DNA from: Paragonimus westermani
Taxonomy: Eukaryota; Platyhelminthes; Trematoda; Plagiorchiida; Troglotrematidae
Length of the DNA: 64,000 nucleotides
Direction: 5' to 3'
Assembly: GCA_008508345.1 (NCBI GenBank)
Contig: QNGE01001322.1
Location: 10,677-74,676 of the forward strand
Numbering within the stretch: position 1 is the stretch's first letter; every line of letters starts with the position of its first letter. The translations under genes and the position numbers were made by a program. The notes under the pieces are model-generated. The model worked only from the letters and a program-made list of their open reading frames with translations. It was not told where the DNA came from and searched no databases. Below are positions 23,451-34,798 of the stretch, piece by piece.

Positions 23451-24599
23451 CTGCTTTCGATTTTGTTTTTAACAACCTTCTAGATCAAAGCCGCTTGCTT
23501 TTCTCGACACGAAATTGTGGCATCTGTCTACACTGCTCTGCCGGTTTGGCTGATATTGCATGTGGTGGAATTTTGCCTGTTATTTTGTTTTAACTAATGA
23601 CTGGTTCTCTTTCACGCGTTGTGATCTAGTATCTGTGGGCACACACTCCTCAATCGCGTTAGGATAGTACACTGAATTTTGAAGAAGAAAAAAACCACGT
23701 CCACGACCTGTTCAAGTGTTACCAGAGGACAGTGTTTACAACATGAATTCACTTCACACACGCTCGTAGGTCGTATATGTGTGACTAGCAGTGAAATGAG
23801 TGAAGGTACAAATCGACCCACGTCATAAGTGTACTGTTGTACTCAAGGTGAATAAAGATTGATAGTAAGTTGTTTTTGTGACCACAGAACGGGCTGTCAA
23901 CGGCTAATCAGTTAAGCTTTGACATGCTTAAGAGAGAGCAGATTGTGAGCGTTCAACAAGATTGAAAAAGATGATGCAATGTGAAACAGTATCACACTTT
24001 ATTTAGATCTTGTTGCTTTTTGGCCTCATGTTAGTCACCTGTTAGTCCCGATAGTGTCCAAAATGAATCCATATTGTAGTTTGTCTTCTGACTAGTCTAG
24101 TCAAATCGCTCCAGAGGATTCAGTGTTTCGAACAAAATGTTGTTGTCAAGTCGCACACAGAAAGTTTATTCACTCTACTTGGCATGATATGCGGCTGTTC
24201 TCGTTTAGAATCCAAAGGCGAATGAAACCAATCAAAATAATTGTGCTTGCAAATGAACAGTGTAAAGCCCACTGTTGTGAACCTAAAGAGTGTTTATAAA
24301 ATCAACACAGGTGATACATGCTTCAACAAAACCTTGAACAGAAGCACGCATTTGCACATGACACTAATCCTAGAAGGTCACAATTAACAGTGACTAGTTC
24401 GTGTATGAGAAACACCATTTTTCGACTAATTGCACTCTAGTTACTGCAATGTACAATACGTGCTTCCGCTTGGCGTGATAGTTTACCCCCACTACACCCT
24501 TCCCGCTCAGAGATTTTTCTAGCTGCAGCAACAGTCGCTCAAGGTCTCTTCGCTTTCTTATTACCTACCTTGGTGATGTTGGCACACCTGGTGTGCATC
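23451..24599. other. Intronic stretch, nothing recognised
   Basis: No exon or RNA gene supported. It could hold a non-coding end or LTR of the adjacent gypsy remnant, but no LTR pair was found. Confidence 0.35.
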
Positions 24600-24813
24600 C
24601 TGTTCTGACCGGAATGAAATAACATTCCTGTAGCCCGCTTTCGTGAACCCGATGCTGATGTTCCCAATTCTTAATCGAATACACTAGACTGTGAAGTTCC
24701 ACTAATAAACACGGTTTTCTTCAATTTGTTTGGAGTTTCCCAGATTCTGCTTCTGTTGCGCCCGGACCGTGATGGTCTCTGCACATTATCGTACCAGACT
24801 AGAACCGGTTGCC

Positions 24814-25329
24814 TCAACATTTGCAGTTGACTGCACCTTGAAGACTTCCTGAGCACTTGTCAGGTTCTGATTGGTCACCCCCACGAGCTTCTACTAGTTC
24901 GCGCGCACTCATCCATTGGTCTTCCCATAAATCAATTTTCTGGTCAACTAACGGGCATGACACGCGCTCGAAAGGAGATTTCCTTGTTTTTCCATGTGGT
25001 GAAAAGAGGTGGGCCAACACAATCGATAATAACATCTCTTCCGAGCTCTCTCCTTTCGCCACTAACCACTCTTTGGTCGTGCGCTGGCTTCTTTCCATCA
25101 GTCTGTTTGATTTGGGATGGTATAGCGTTGTGTGTATTCTATTGATTCCCAAACGCTCCAAACAGTCACCTAGTGCTTCACTTTCGAGGCACGCGCCTTG
25201 GTCAATCAAAATGCTTTGTGGTATTCCGTGATTTGCAGTGGTCCATTCCATCACCGCTGTGCATACACTTCTTGCAAACTGATCGCGTGTAGAGGCTGCG
25301 TCAATCAATCGTGTGAAATGTTTCGTCAT
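24814..25329 (-). pseudogene. Ty3/gypsy integrase core fragment
   Basis: A 171-residue open stretch with the integrase core pattern: HGIPQSILIDQGACLES (second catalytic Asp in the usual TDxG context, here IDQG), then TTLYHPKSNRLMERSQRT (the usual TxYHPQSNGLVERxNRT, with the catalytic Glu retained). The first Asp segment falls in the frameshifted upstream part. After a frameshift near 24800 the minus strand reads LVYSIKNWEHQHRVH, the usual SH3-like tail ending 'VVHxxRLKP'. DNA strand transfer would be its ancestral role. This copy cannot encode a whole enzyme. Confidence 0.88.
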
Positions 25330-25405
25330 GACGACGATTTACTGGTTTCCGAAGGTGGCTACTGGAAGGGGGCTAGTTACACCCACCAGCAGTAACCTCC
25401 CAATT

Positions 25406-25975
25406 TCACTGGCTGAGATCGGTTGAGTGGAGGTGTTGGTTCGGGTGGTTATTGCCGCCCAGCAGCTGACACTTCTGACGCGCCAGTGCGTGACTGTTCA
25501 CACCATCCCTAATTTTTAGCCAGCAAACACTTGTCAGAATTTCGTGATTTCGAAGGCTTCCCGTACGAGTCAACTGGTGACTTTCCTTCACAAGTGTCCC
25601 TCTAAACTCTGCCGGGATGCCTGTTCCATACCGCAGTTTGCGCATTAAAATTCCGACACTATTTAGCCACGGGTCTAGTCAGTGCACTTTGATGGCTTCC
25701 AGTCCTAAATTTCCTTTCTCCTCCGGAGGTTGTCATCTCGAACAAAGCTTACCAGTCACTTCTCGGAACGCTGTATCTTTCCTCTTTGCTGCTTGTAACC
25801 TAGAATCATTTTCCGGTTCAATGCTGCTAAAGTCCACGTGCAGCCTCATCCGTTTGTTGCACACGAAAGAGTAAATCTGACCACAGATATCTTTCCCAGA
25901 TAAATGTAGTGGGAATATTATTTTCACGCAATCGTAAGGCCGAACCAGTGAGTTTTTCCCGAGAGTCAACTCCAA
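25406..25975 (-). pseudogene. Gypsy RNase H to integrase zinc-binding region (heavily decayed)
   Basis: Fragments in two frames between RT and integrase core. The position fits RNase H and the HHCC zinc-binding module, but catalytic and zinc residues cannot be aligned with confidence. Supported mainly by position between two clear gypsy segments. Confidence 0.45.
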
Positions 25976-26148
25976 GTAGTTGTGATCAGTCTGCGCGTGA
26001 AACCTTCAGTCCAGTAACTATGATCTCTCTCTCTATTACCAAACACCCTTACTTTGTCAATGAGTAGTTTCGTTGGATAGTTGTTAATACCCGACTGGCA
26101 TATTCAACAACCCCGTCTTTCTGCCTCAGTATGGCTCTGGTACCTACG

Positions 26149-26376
26149 TCACTTGCATTTGTTTGCAGTAACGAAGCTTTTTCTGGTCACAAGCACTTTC
26201 AAAGTCAGTGATTCTTTCTTCGTCAATTGTTGGATTTTGACAAACGCTTGATCAGCACTTTCTGACCAGTTGAGCCGATAGTTCTCCAGTATTTCGCGTA
26301 AGATGCTCGCGAAGTAATTGAAACTTCTAATGTGACTTATGTAGAGACTGATACGGCCAGAAATACACCGCACCAT
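26149..26376 (-). pseudogene. Ty3/gypsy reverse transcriptase C-terminal (connection) fragment
   Basis: GRISLYISHIRSFNYFASIL followed by RLNWSESADQAFVKIQQLT matches the conserved stretch after the RT thumb in Ty3/gypsy elements (GxxxYYRRFIxNFAxIAxPL ... FxWxxxxxxAFxxLKxxLT). The catalytic YxDD part would lie further 5' and was not seen. Confidence 0.8.
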
Positions 26377-26679
26377 CCTATTTGATGTTGTTTCTGGCTG
26401 TTTCTAGGTTCCGTTCATTTCATGATTTTGTTCTCACGTGCATATGTGTGAGTACTCGAAAAAAAGCTCAATACAGTTAAAAGTAACAATATGAGTGGCC
26501 CTTAGTTCTATTCAAACAACCATGAAAACTGTGTCTCGGTCATTCGAAACCGTACGACGTTGACTAATACATTGTTCAGCCAACTTTCATTTAATAAATA
26601 CAACTGATACTTTTGAAGTTCCGTTTTCGTGCTCTAACCAAAAATACTCATTTGTTTTCTCGTTAAAAAACCTGCCAAG

Positions 26680-26826
26680 AGGACAAGTTTTGGCCACAGT
26701 CGATATACTCATGCACCAAAAGCAGTTTCCGGACAAGGCACCCAAGTCCAGAGCTTTATCTTTGGAGAAGAAACTAGGATGGGATGGAACGCAACTGACT
26801 GACGCTCAGCTGGATCCCTTGAGTGT
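26680..26826 (+). CDS. Exon of CNBD2-like protein: linker inside second cNMP domain
   Basis: The exon is 147 bases, phase 2 in and phase 2 out, with a strong donor (GTGAGT at 26827). Joined to the previous exon it reads LMFLIKGQVLATVDIL, the expected continuation of the FLIxGxV strand pair of a cyclic-nucleotide-binding domain. A Lys-rich linker follows (KQFPDKAPKSRALSLEKK) and then LGWDGTQLTDAQLDPLSV. The acceptor (CTGCCAAG|A) has a weak polypyrimidine tract, but it is the only nearby site that keeps phase. Confidence 0.75.
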
Positions 26827-28719
26827 GTGAGTGATGTTCATTTTCTTTTGTGTAATTCATTTGAGGCTCGAATTGAAATCAACGACGTCTGACCTAGTTT
26901 TCTTGCTGAGTCCTTGTTTTCGACTGCCCAAGTTAACGTTCAAAACTCGTAGTATTAACTTGCCACTGTAGCTGAAAGCATCTACTTGTACCCGATGGAC
27001 TGATCTTCATCATTTTTACCAAAAGGTTTGCTTCTGTACTTCGAAATAGGCTCCATGTCTCCATATTCACAAAAGCTCAATTTTATGTACAGCTATTTTC
27101 GGTCGTTCTCGTCAGGTTTTTACACATGCATAAGACGTATGAATTATTTACAAAACTTAGAGCAGGCCAAATGTGGACTATAAATTACAGACGAATCAGT
27201 CCATTGGAGGAAGGTAGACGTGTTGCTGAACGTGAAACTGTCACGCTGGGCTGCCGTAAGACACTTGTTCACCGGTGGCAGGTGGCTTACGCTTGTTCAG
27301 AGTTCAAGTGGCATGAGGGTGATCGGCCAAAGGTGGTGAGGGGTTTGTAGGAAGTACTTTTGCATGCACAGGCATCTGTACACTCTGATAACAATAGCCC
27401 GAATTGCCGATAGCCATTGATCCTATGCACTCCTGGAGCTCTTAGCTTGGCGAACGTTACAGATGTTTCGGAAGGTTTCATGCGGTTTTATTTGACGACC
27501 AGTATCAATCAACCGATCGCGCCGGAAGTGGGTTTTCTCAGACCATTCGCGAGCCTTATTCAACAGTTCAAATATAATTCTTCCAACACAACCTGTTTAA
27601 ATCCATGCAAGCTATCCTTAATGGGTGGCACAACTACTGGGCATGTGTTGAAAGAATAGACACTTACAACCGTATTCGAAGTTCTACGAGCGATAACTCT
27701 ACTGATGGCTTCAATGCTGTACGATAGTGGCAAAACTTACCTGCTGTCCGGATATTTTGACAATTCTTTTTTGACTATCTGGTCATTTTTGGAGACATGC
27801 GTCTCGGCTAAATGTGGTTCGAACTGGCTGATTTCACCCTGTAAGATGTCCGTGCAAACATTTCACGTTCTTCTTGTTCGAAATAGAGACGCGAACTATG
27901 TAGCCTGAGCCTCATTTTTACATATGGTGTCCACGCTACAACCCAGAATACAGCTCAGATTGATTGACCATTTAGTGCTTCATACACTGTTCAGACAAAT
28001 GTCGGTGTCACGGCCACAGGGGTTTCCTGCCTTTTTACAAAACTAGATTCATTCGTTCCATTATTGATTAAAAAACTAAGTAAGAACTGAAAACAGCCGG
28101 ACGTTAGGCAAATGCGACTTGCGGTTTGCTGGTAAAGCCAAGTAAGAACGGTGTCCCCGTCGGTTAACCGAACACAACAAATGTGGTATGATAAGTGTCC
28201 CCGTACACCACTTCGAGAAATGCTTCTGATGACCGTCCCTAAGTTAAACGCTTATATACTGGAAGAGAAAAAATTTTATCGATTGAATGATTTTGATGGG
28301 CGGTCAGTAATTTCCGGGCGATTTTGTCCGGTTGTTTTTACAGGCACAAAATATCCTTTTTCTGGCTGTCTATCTAAAAACCGAAATCCACGATAAATTA
28401 CTACTTTTTAGACTCATCAATTAGGAGTAGATCAGAAATCCGACAGATTTGTCGAGGAGCACAATAGGGCGACCCAACACCCTCATATTTTGGACACTTG
28501 GCTACAGCCTTTGCAAACTGACCGTGAATCGGGCGGTGTTCACCCTGATCAGTTGAGTGGACACCGTTAAGCCCAACATGGTTTTGTTTAGTGCGTCATT
28601 TTGTAAGCTCGTCTCACGGCCAGTACAAATTGATCAACTGGTTTAATGCATGAACCGGCCTGACGACTAATAGAAGTGTCAACAGATTTAGATATCTTTT
28701 CTTCCCCGTTTCGTGTTAG
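26827..28719. other. Intron of the CNBD2-like gene
   Basis: 1.9 kb between two phase-matched exons. It contains a copy of a short dispersed repeat at 27491-27540. The open frames at 27126-27350, 27417-27659 and 28151-28396 are not supported as exons. Confidence 0.6.
27491..27540 (+). repeat. Short dispersed repeat, copy 2
   Basis: Resembles 18642-18700 (shared TGACCAG/TGACGACCAG, TCAATCAA, GCGCCGGAA.TGGGTTTTC). Identity unknown. Confidence 0.5.
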
Positions 28720-28853
28720 CTTGGAGGAAACGGAACACATGAAAGAAAGGCTTATACAAAAACCGTTTTCAAGGCTCGGTTATAATGCCAGCGAACGTCG
28801 AAACGGGCTGAGACATTTGGAGCTGGCTATCTATTCTAAAGGAGCAGTTTTTG
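28720..28853 (+). CDS. Exon of CNBD2-like protein: second cNMP domain, middle
   Basis: The exon is 134 bases, phase 2 in (after TTTCGTGTTAG) and phase 1 out (before GTATGT). The peptide LEETEHMKERLIQKPFSRLG then ASERRNGLRHLELAIYSKGAVF ends at the glycine-phenylalanine of a phosphate-binding cassette. The cassette is completed by the next exon to give GAVFGELEYG. Phase agreement on both sides and the reconstituted FGE motif make this exon firm. Confidence 0.85.
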
Positions 28854-30767
28854 GTATGTTTCAAAACATTCGTTCACTATGCGAAGTTTCACTCATCCGC
28901 ATTTTGTTTCAGTTCTTTTGCTGATATCAGATGAAGTAAAGGTGTATAGTTTGGCTGACTTACTTGTTATATCTGTTATCATACGTTCAGCCTATCAAAA
29001 AGCTAACCATCTTCGGACAAATGTACTGGTTCACTTAGGTCTTAATCAAACGTGTCTTTTTCAAAATATGCTTTTCCCTCTTTGTTACAAGACCCCCTCA
29101 GTGTTTGCGATTTACGAAACATACGCTGAATGGTGCTCAGTATGTCTCGTAGCGAATTTTTCACTGCCTCTTCTATCGTCTGTAACCGATATGCTTTTAG
29201 GATAATTTCCAACGTTGGGAATGAAAAAAGTTACCAAGACCCCAATTTAACGAACAGTATACCTGAGGGATGATGGTTGCCTTGTACGTTTTTGAAACAT
29301 ACGTCAATAACGGACTATGCGTGGGGTGGGTAAGGTGTCGTGCTGTCGACCGAGCAGTTTTCGGACTGTTTATGGATAAAGTAACGTTCTCCGTAAAGCT
29401 GTAAAAGATTCACTAAGTCTCCGTTTATTTTCAGAGTTTATACAGAACATTACTTCATTTTCAACAGCTTTTCGAATGCACTAAATACATTTTCACTCTA
29501 ACGCATGTTGCTCGATGCCTGATTAATCTGGAGTGGTGTTACTTTCAACCCAATGTTTTAGCAAGTAAGCCGCATTCGGATCGCTGCCTTGCTAGCCAAA
29601 ACGCTGTTTCTTGTCCGAAAGTCCCCGTATACATTCACCCCCCATTTTAATAGGCATCTGACGGGATACTACCCAATAATGTGTCTTCTCTCTGTTCCAG
29701 TGAATCGGATGGACTAAATCCACAGTCTTACATCCATGTTTTTTAGATGAGCAAAAATACATGCCACATATGGATGAGATTCAAAAGTATGCGAATAATG
29801 TTTGCTGTTACTAGAATGATGACTCAGAAAACTGGTGACAGTGAGGGAACAAGACAACTTACCATTATACGAGCTCTTTTATGAATGGTTGGTGCGCAAT
29901 CATTGGACAGCGGTTTTTTCACATAATGGAAGCGCACACGGTTTTGCTTTTTCATTGTCACAAACTGGCGAAATTTTCAGTAATGTGACAGTTTTTCATA
30001 TTGCTCTCTTTTGGTACTGATGAGAAAACAATGGGTGCAAGGACAGATACGCCCACAACTACATTCGAATCTAATTTATATCCTTTTGTCCATCATCAAA
30101 CCTCATCCTGATATTTAGATTATCCATGGTATTTTTTAGACCATGGCTAAAACTAATGTTGAGCCTAGCATATAGTTTATAACAGCTTTCCCTCCGTTCA
30201 TTTGCTGTTCGATAAACGGGTGAAGTGAGCGTCGACTTTCGGGGCTCACATACATACCAGCATTCTTCTACATCGATTTAGTCGTTGCTTGAACGTATCT
30301 AGCTGGGGTGACCGGAGTGATATTCAAACGTGAAACTTACATGCCACTAGCCGAAGTTATGCCCACTAGACTAGATGAAAAGGGGGAATTTCATGAATAT
30401 TGTTTTTGTCATCAATATACCCTATCGGTTGAATAAGCGAGGTCATTCTCGTTGTCTGTTTTACTTTAATACCCATCAAGAGAATCCATATGTGAACTAG
30501 GGTTTATGCCTTCCAATGTCCTATTCTTAAAGAATCATTCACCCCGAGCTCGTTTCGTCACCAGGCAGAGAAATCTGGATAAATATTCGAACGGAAACTC
30601 TTTATGTTTACATCATCATGTAATTGTAATCAGGTGTCATCCTTAGTTCAAATCAACCGTTTAGCTGTGTTCCACAACTCTTTATATTGCTGTTGAAATG
30701 TGTAACTACTATCAAATTATTCAGTAGTTCATCGACATCCGATCACTATTTCCTCTGCCACTATTAG
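28854..30767. other. Intron of the CNBD2-like gene
   Basis: 1.9 kb intron starting GTATGT and ending CTATTAG. No further feature recognised; open frames at 28879-29205 and 29835-30020 are chance. Confidence 0.6.
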
Positions 30768-31018
30768 GTGAATTGGAATATGGGTTTGGTCTCCCAACAT
30801 ATTGCCATTCAGCAGTTTGCATTCATCCGTCTGAATTCTACGTGTTGGATGCAAAAAACTTTGATCGACTAATCAACAGCCGTCGCAATCCTAATGGCTG
30901 GAAAATGTTGCAATCAAAGGCAGAAGCTAATTTGCTTACCCGTTGCAATCGCGTGCAGAACAGAAGAATTCCGCTGTTTCAACATCTAATTGAACGCTAT
31001 GCGGAAGAACAGTTAAAG
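30768..31018 (+). CDS. Exon of CNBD2-like protein: degenerate phosphate-binding cassette and C-terminal helices
   Basis: The exon is 251 bases, phase 1 in and phase 0 out (donor GTTAGC). It completes FGELEYGFGLPTYCHSAVCI. This cassette keeps the FGE glutamate but lacks an arginine at the phosphate-contact position (PTYCHS region), so this second domain probably does not bind cyclic nucleotide in the classical way. The following segment FYVLDAKNFDRLINS is the strand and helix that close such domains. A basic helical region then begins (EANLLTRCNRVQNRRIPLFQ, IERYAEEQLK). CNBD2-like proteins carry divergent second domains, which fits. Confidence 0.88.
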
Positions 31019-32465
31019 GTTAGCGTCCTCAGCCATATTCCATAAATCTAGCTTGTGCAGCTGTAACAAAGCTGCTATCACGGGAACCAATATATTAATA
31101 CACTTGAGGAGGAACATTGTGTCTTCCTTGTTAAATCTATTCTAGAAATCAAGAAATGAGTACAGTAGGACGGTTTGATCATTTTGTACATTCTAATCGG
31201 CCATACGGTATGCAAACTAACACGGTTTTCGAAAGAATAGATATGAGGGTGAAACTAATTTGATCAGAATGTCACAGATGTTGTGTTTTTGGTACAATGT
31301 TTTTTGGACTAGACTTGATGTCACATAAACGTAGTGTTTTTATTTACGCGTCAAAACATTGAGAAAGACTACAGTATGAATACGATGAACAAAGATCAGC
31401 AGGTGTTGGATGAATTCTGTGTGTATACGCCTATCATTTGCACTTTCTACGAAAATATCTGAAGAATCATTGTGCAATCAAATCCTGTTCGGATCAATCC
31501 AAGATCACCTCTGGTAAATAACACCACAGAACTAAATAGTCCCATGGAAACTTTTCAAAGTAAGTTGTAAACCATACTAATTGATGTCACCATTCATTCC
31601 TAGCTTTCTCACGCATCTAGTGAGTTGGTTTCCGGTACCTTTCCAATCGGTTCTTTCTAAACGGTCTACTGGTATGGCGATAAGCAATTATTAGATAGAT
31701 AGCATGTGTATGCGAGGTGATAGTCCAACTAGCAAGTAACTTTAGATGAGTAGGTAGTGGGAAATTAGAGACCACAATAAAAGACTGGAGATTGCGGCGC
31801 GGTGATTAACAGGTGTGGATGAACAAAATATGAGCCATATAGAAGGTGGCAGTTGCCTACGTTTCCGATTGGAATACATGGGAGTTTCAATGAGGACAAC
31901 AGCTAGATTTATTAATACTTGAGTGGTTTTACAGCAGTGACAGTTGGATCAAAAAGGGTGGACCCCCGCACGCATTTTTAGGGCACAAATTTCCGGGCTT
32001 AGTACACGGCTATCAGAAATTCAGCTGTTTACATTAATTAGAGTAACACACTTCTGACCCATCTGTGCGATGATACTGGTTTGAGGACACTGTGTAGCGT
32101 GGAATAACCTTGATGAGAAAACTGTTCAAAGCTTGAATAAACAAACATATTTTCACTCAAAAATTGACTCTACGGACCATTTTCATTAAGATAAATTGAA
32201 TGTGGGAGCCTTGCTGTTGCAATAGGGGAAAAACTTATGGAGACTGCAGGACCTTGGCTGGAAACAGGTGAGTGAAACTTTTATGCCGTTCCAAATGGGT
32301 CAAAAGTAATTATTCAGCTTGGAGGACACACGTTACCAGCTATCATACAAATTGTGTTAAATTATGTCGAGCTGTTCACAACTATACGGGAATGATTGTT
32401 GTCTGATGGTTGGGAACAATGGTGGTGTTGTTCGTAGCCTGGTTGATGGTTTTGGTATTGGTATG
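31019..32465. other. Intron of the CNBD2-like gene, 5' part
   Basis: First part of a 2.45 kb intron. No repeat or exon recognised. Confidence 0.55.
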
Positions 32466-32636
32466 TTCGCCGAGCTTGGCATTTGGGTTGCAAACGTTTC
32501 ATCACCAAACGAGGTGACATAATCAGTGCGTGAGTGTTTCAGCCATATTCGAAACTATACGCTGAAACACTCACGCACTGATGATTTCACCTCGTTTGGT
32601 GAGGAAACGTTTACAACCTAAATACCAAGCACGGGA
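32466..32636 (+). ncRNA. Long palindrome with hammerhead-ribozyme-like core, family B
   Basis: Two arms of roughly 75 bases (32466-32543 and 32561-32636) around a 17-base loop form a nearly complete inverted repeat. On the plus strand of the right arm, CTGATGA (32578-32584) is followed by TTCACC/GGTGAG pairing (32586-32591 with 32598-32603, loop TCGTTT) and GAAA at 32604-32607, the core order of a hammerhead ribozyme. The left arm read on the minus strand repeats it as CTGATTA, stem, GAAAC. No short stem III with a UH cleavage site can be placed beside either core, so this is a core-like motif in a foldback repeat, not a proven ribozyme. It lies inside an intron of the CNBD2-like gene. Confidence 0.5.
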
Positions 32637-33466
32637 ATGATTGAGCCAGCTAACTCCACTCCAGGTAGTCAGTGCAGTTAAATAAATATCTTGGGATTTA
32701 AACTGTTACAACTTGTTGTGACTCATAGCTATTGTATTCAGACATACAAAACAAGAAAAGTCAAACTCGAGTACCCGCAAGTTAATTACACTTTATAAGT
32801 GGTATGCACACCTATTCGGCTATGATATTCGATGGGCTGGTGTGCTGAAAGCTCAAAGTCTCCCCAACGATATCAGAATATCCACTGGGCTCTAATCGAT
32901 GTCTACTAAAAAGAAATTTTCAGGCTTATACAAAAGAGATACAAAAGTGTTCAATCATTTCTTTGACGGACCGTTTGTTCGGTCTGATCATGTTCCTTTT
33001 GTAACACGGTGTTGGTCGTTGTGTTTAGTTTCATCACTCAGCGTACATCACCATTTAGATCTGATTTTTCTGGATTATTGATAAATATATTTGACTGGTG
33101 ACTGGTCTTGATTTGCGTCTGTTCGAACCAATCATCTGTTCGAGTTTTCCGTACATGGACCGATACTCTAATGATCTTATACCAGAAATGATCAGATCAT
33201 CGCATATACCATTGTAGCCAGAGTGGCTTCCGAATCATTAGAGAGTGAATTCGGTTGAATGTTTAGATACAACGATTCGTTTTGGGCTGATATAAGGCCA
33301 ACAGAACAGTTTTACAAACATGGTTGTCGGAGTTTAACCCTGTATGAAGATAAGACTGTGCACCATCAGTGATCAAAATCATGCGACTATTGGAAAATCT
33401 TAAGTGTACACTTCCGAAAATGTCCTATATTTCACTAAATGCAATTAATTCCTAACTTTTTTTCAG
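32637..33466. other. Intron of the CNBD2-like gene, 3' part
   Basis: No feature recognised up to the acceptor TTTTTTTCAG at 33466. Confidence 0.55.
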
Positions 33467-33646
33467 GCACAAGAGGAACAACGTGAACGGGCTCGTGATG
33501 CCCGGAAAGAGACCCGCAAAACGAACACTTATGAGGATTTCATTCCGAAACGAGGTCCATTAATTGATGAATATGGCCCAGGGACAGTGTTCTATCGGAA
33601 CCGACAACGACGTTTGGCCGAAGAACGAAAACGTAAACTGAAGAAA
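33467..33646 (+). CDS. Exon of CNBD2-like protein: charged C-terminal region
   Basis: The exon is 180 bases, phase 0 to phase 0, with a strong acceptor (TTTTTTTCAG) and donor (GTAAGA). The peptide is very polar: AQEEQRERARDARKETRKT, then YEDFIPKRGPLIDEYGPG, then RNRQRRLAEERKRKLKK. The Glu/Arg/Lys composition suggests a long helix or coiled coil flanking a proline-glycine segment. It directly continues the helix that ends the previous exon (YAEEQLK|AQEEQRERA). Confidence 0.88.
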
Positions 33647-34127
33647 GTAAGACCAGTCATTTCTGTCTTTTATTTAATAATTGGTCCCTCCAATGCGCAC
33701 AAATAGAAACCTAATTGAATCTTTTTAGCGATGTTTTTCATGCTAGCTAAACCGATTTTTTTCGTCGTGGAAATAATTCCGAAAACCAATTTCAGCTGTA
33801 CAAATTTTCACCCAAGCGATCTTCAAGAATCTAGTAGAAGATATTAGGTTAATTTTTTCTTTCCAACCCAAACATTAAATAAAAATCCACAAAAATAGAA
33901 AATTGTCTGAACAGAACGAACTTTGGCTAACATATTTTGTAGTTTACTTGGTCAAGAGCATTATTTGTTTGAAGAAGCAACACATCCAATAAGTCTACGG
34001 GTTATTCGTGTAGTCAACAGTAAAATCATCCAAACGGATGTTTCCTATTCTTACCTCTGTTTCTCGATTACCTTGACTGAAAACATCTCTTCATTTCATC
34101 TGTTTTAAATTCTTCTTGTGTCTTTAG

Positions 34128-34193
34128 GCATTTGCTGTTGGAAGACCTGGTCGCGTGACCGATCAAACGGCTACCGGGTTCTTAACGATTTGA
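34128..34193 (+). CDS. Terminal exon of CNBD2-like protein with stop codon
   Basis: Phase 0 after TGTCTTTAG. It encodes AFAVGRPGRVTDQTATGF and three more residues, then TGA at 34191-34193. The intron upstream is only 481 bases. The AATAAA at 34490 supports a 3' end here. Together the eight exons encode a protein of at least about 480 residues, in the range of CNBD2 proteins but without its beginning. Confidence 0.8.
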   Translation, partial: AFAVGRPGRVTDQTATGFLTI

Positions 34194-34489
34194 ATTGCTG
34201 AATTTCATATGAAACTGGGACGCATCCTTTATTGCGTTTTCCAATTATTTTTCTTCACACCATGTTTACCACCTGTAAGCTTTTATTCACTTTTACTTTT
34301 GTTCACTTGGCAACATCAATCAATACCTATAGTTTTTCGTCTGCTTGTGCCTGTAAAATTAGTTTTATATAAAGAAACCACATAGTGTTGACCGTATCAA
34401 TCGAGACTAGTCGATTTTGAAATGAAATACTCATGTACTGAAGTTTACACGTTTTTATCCTTTAGTGTAAACAATCCAAGCTACCATAA

Positions 34490-34495
34490 AATAAA
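34490..34495 (+). terminator. Candidate polyadenylation signal
   Basis: AATAAA about 300 bases after the stop codon of the CNBD2-like gene, in AT-rich sequence. Consistent with a 3' untranslated region of normal length. Confidence 0.5.
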
Positions 34496-34798
34496 TACGC
34501 TGACTGTTTTCGGATGTTTAACTTCTTCAAGGTTTGTAACACTATGGAAATAGCAGTGGAGTAGCGCTCATTCGAGTATCTAGCCTCTTCAGTTTTCGTA
34601 CCAAAGAAAATCGAAAATAACACTCAAAGTTCTAGTATGTGCAAACAGAACTAGCAAATAAATTCACTAGGTAAAACAATACAAGAAAAACTAACTTTCC
34701 CTAGCTGTTGCACTTAATTTCACCCATAATTTGTAACCTATCGACCGTTTTATGGTTGGCTTGCAAACTTGCAAACCTTACCACGACCCCAGAAGGAC

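Larger units (their letters stand above)
24600..26390 (-). mobile_element. Decayed Ty3/gypsy LTR retrotransposon, pol region
   Basis: In minus-strand order the fragment holds the end of the reverse transcriptase (26376-26149), a degraded RNase H and zinc-binding region (25975-25406), the integrase core (25329-24814) and the post-integrase tail (24790-24600). All parts are in the order normal for Ty3/gypsy pol but in different frames with many stops. No gag, protease, upstream RT or LTRs were identified, so the copy is 5'-truncated or too decayed to see. It sits antisense inside the 6.3 kb intron of the cyclic-nucleotide-binding gene. Confidence 0.85.
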
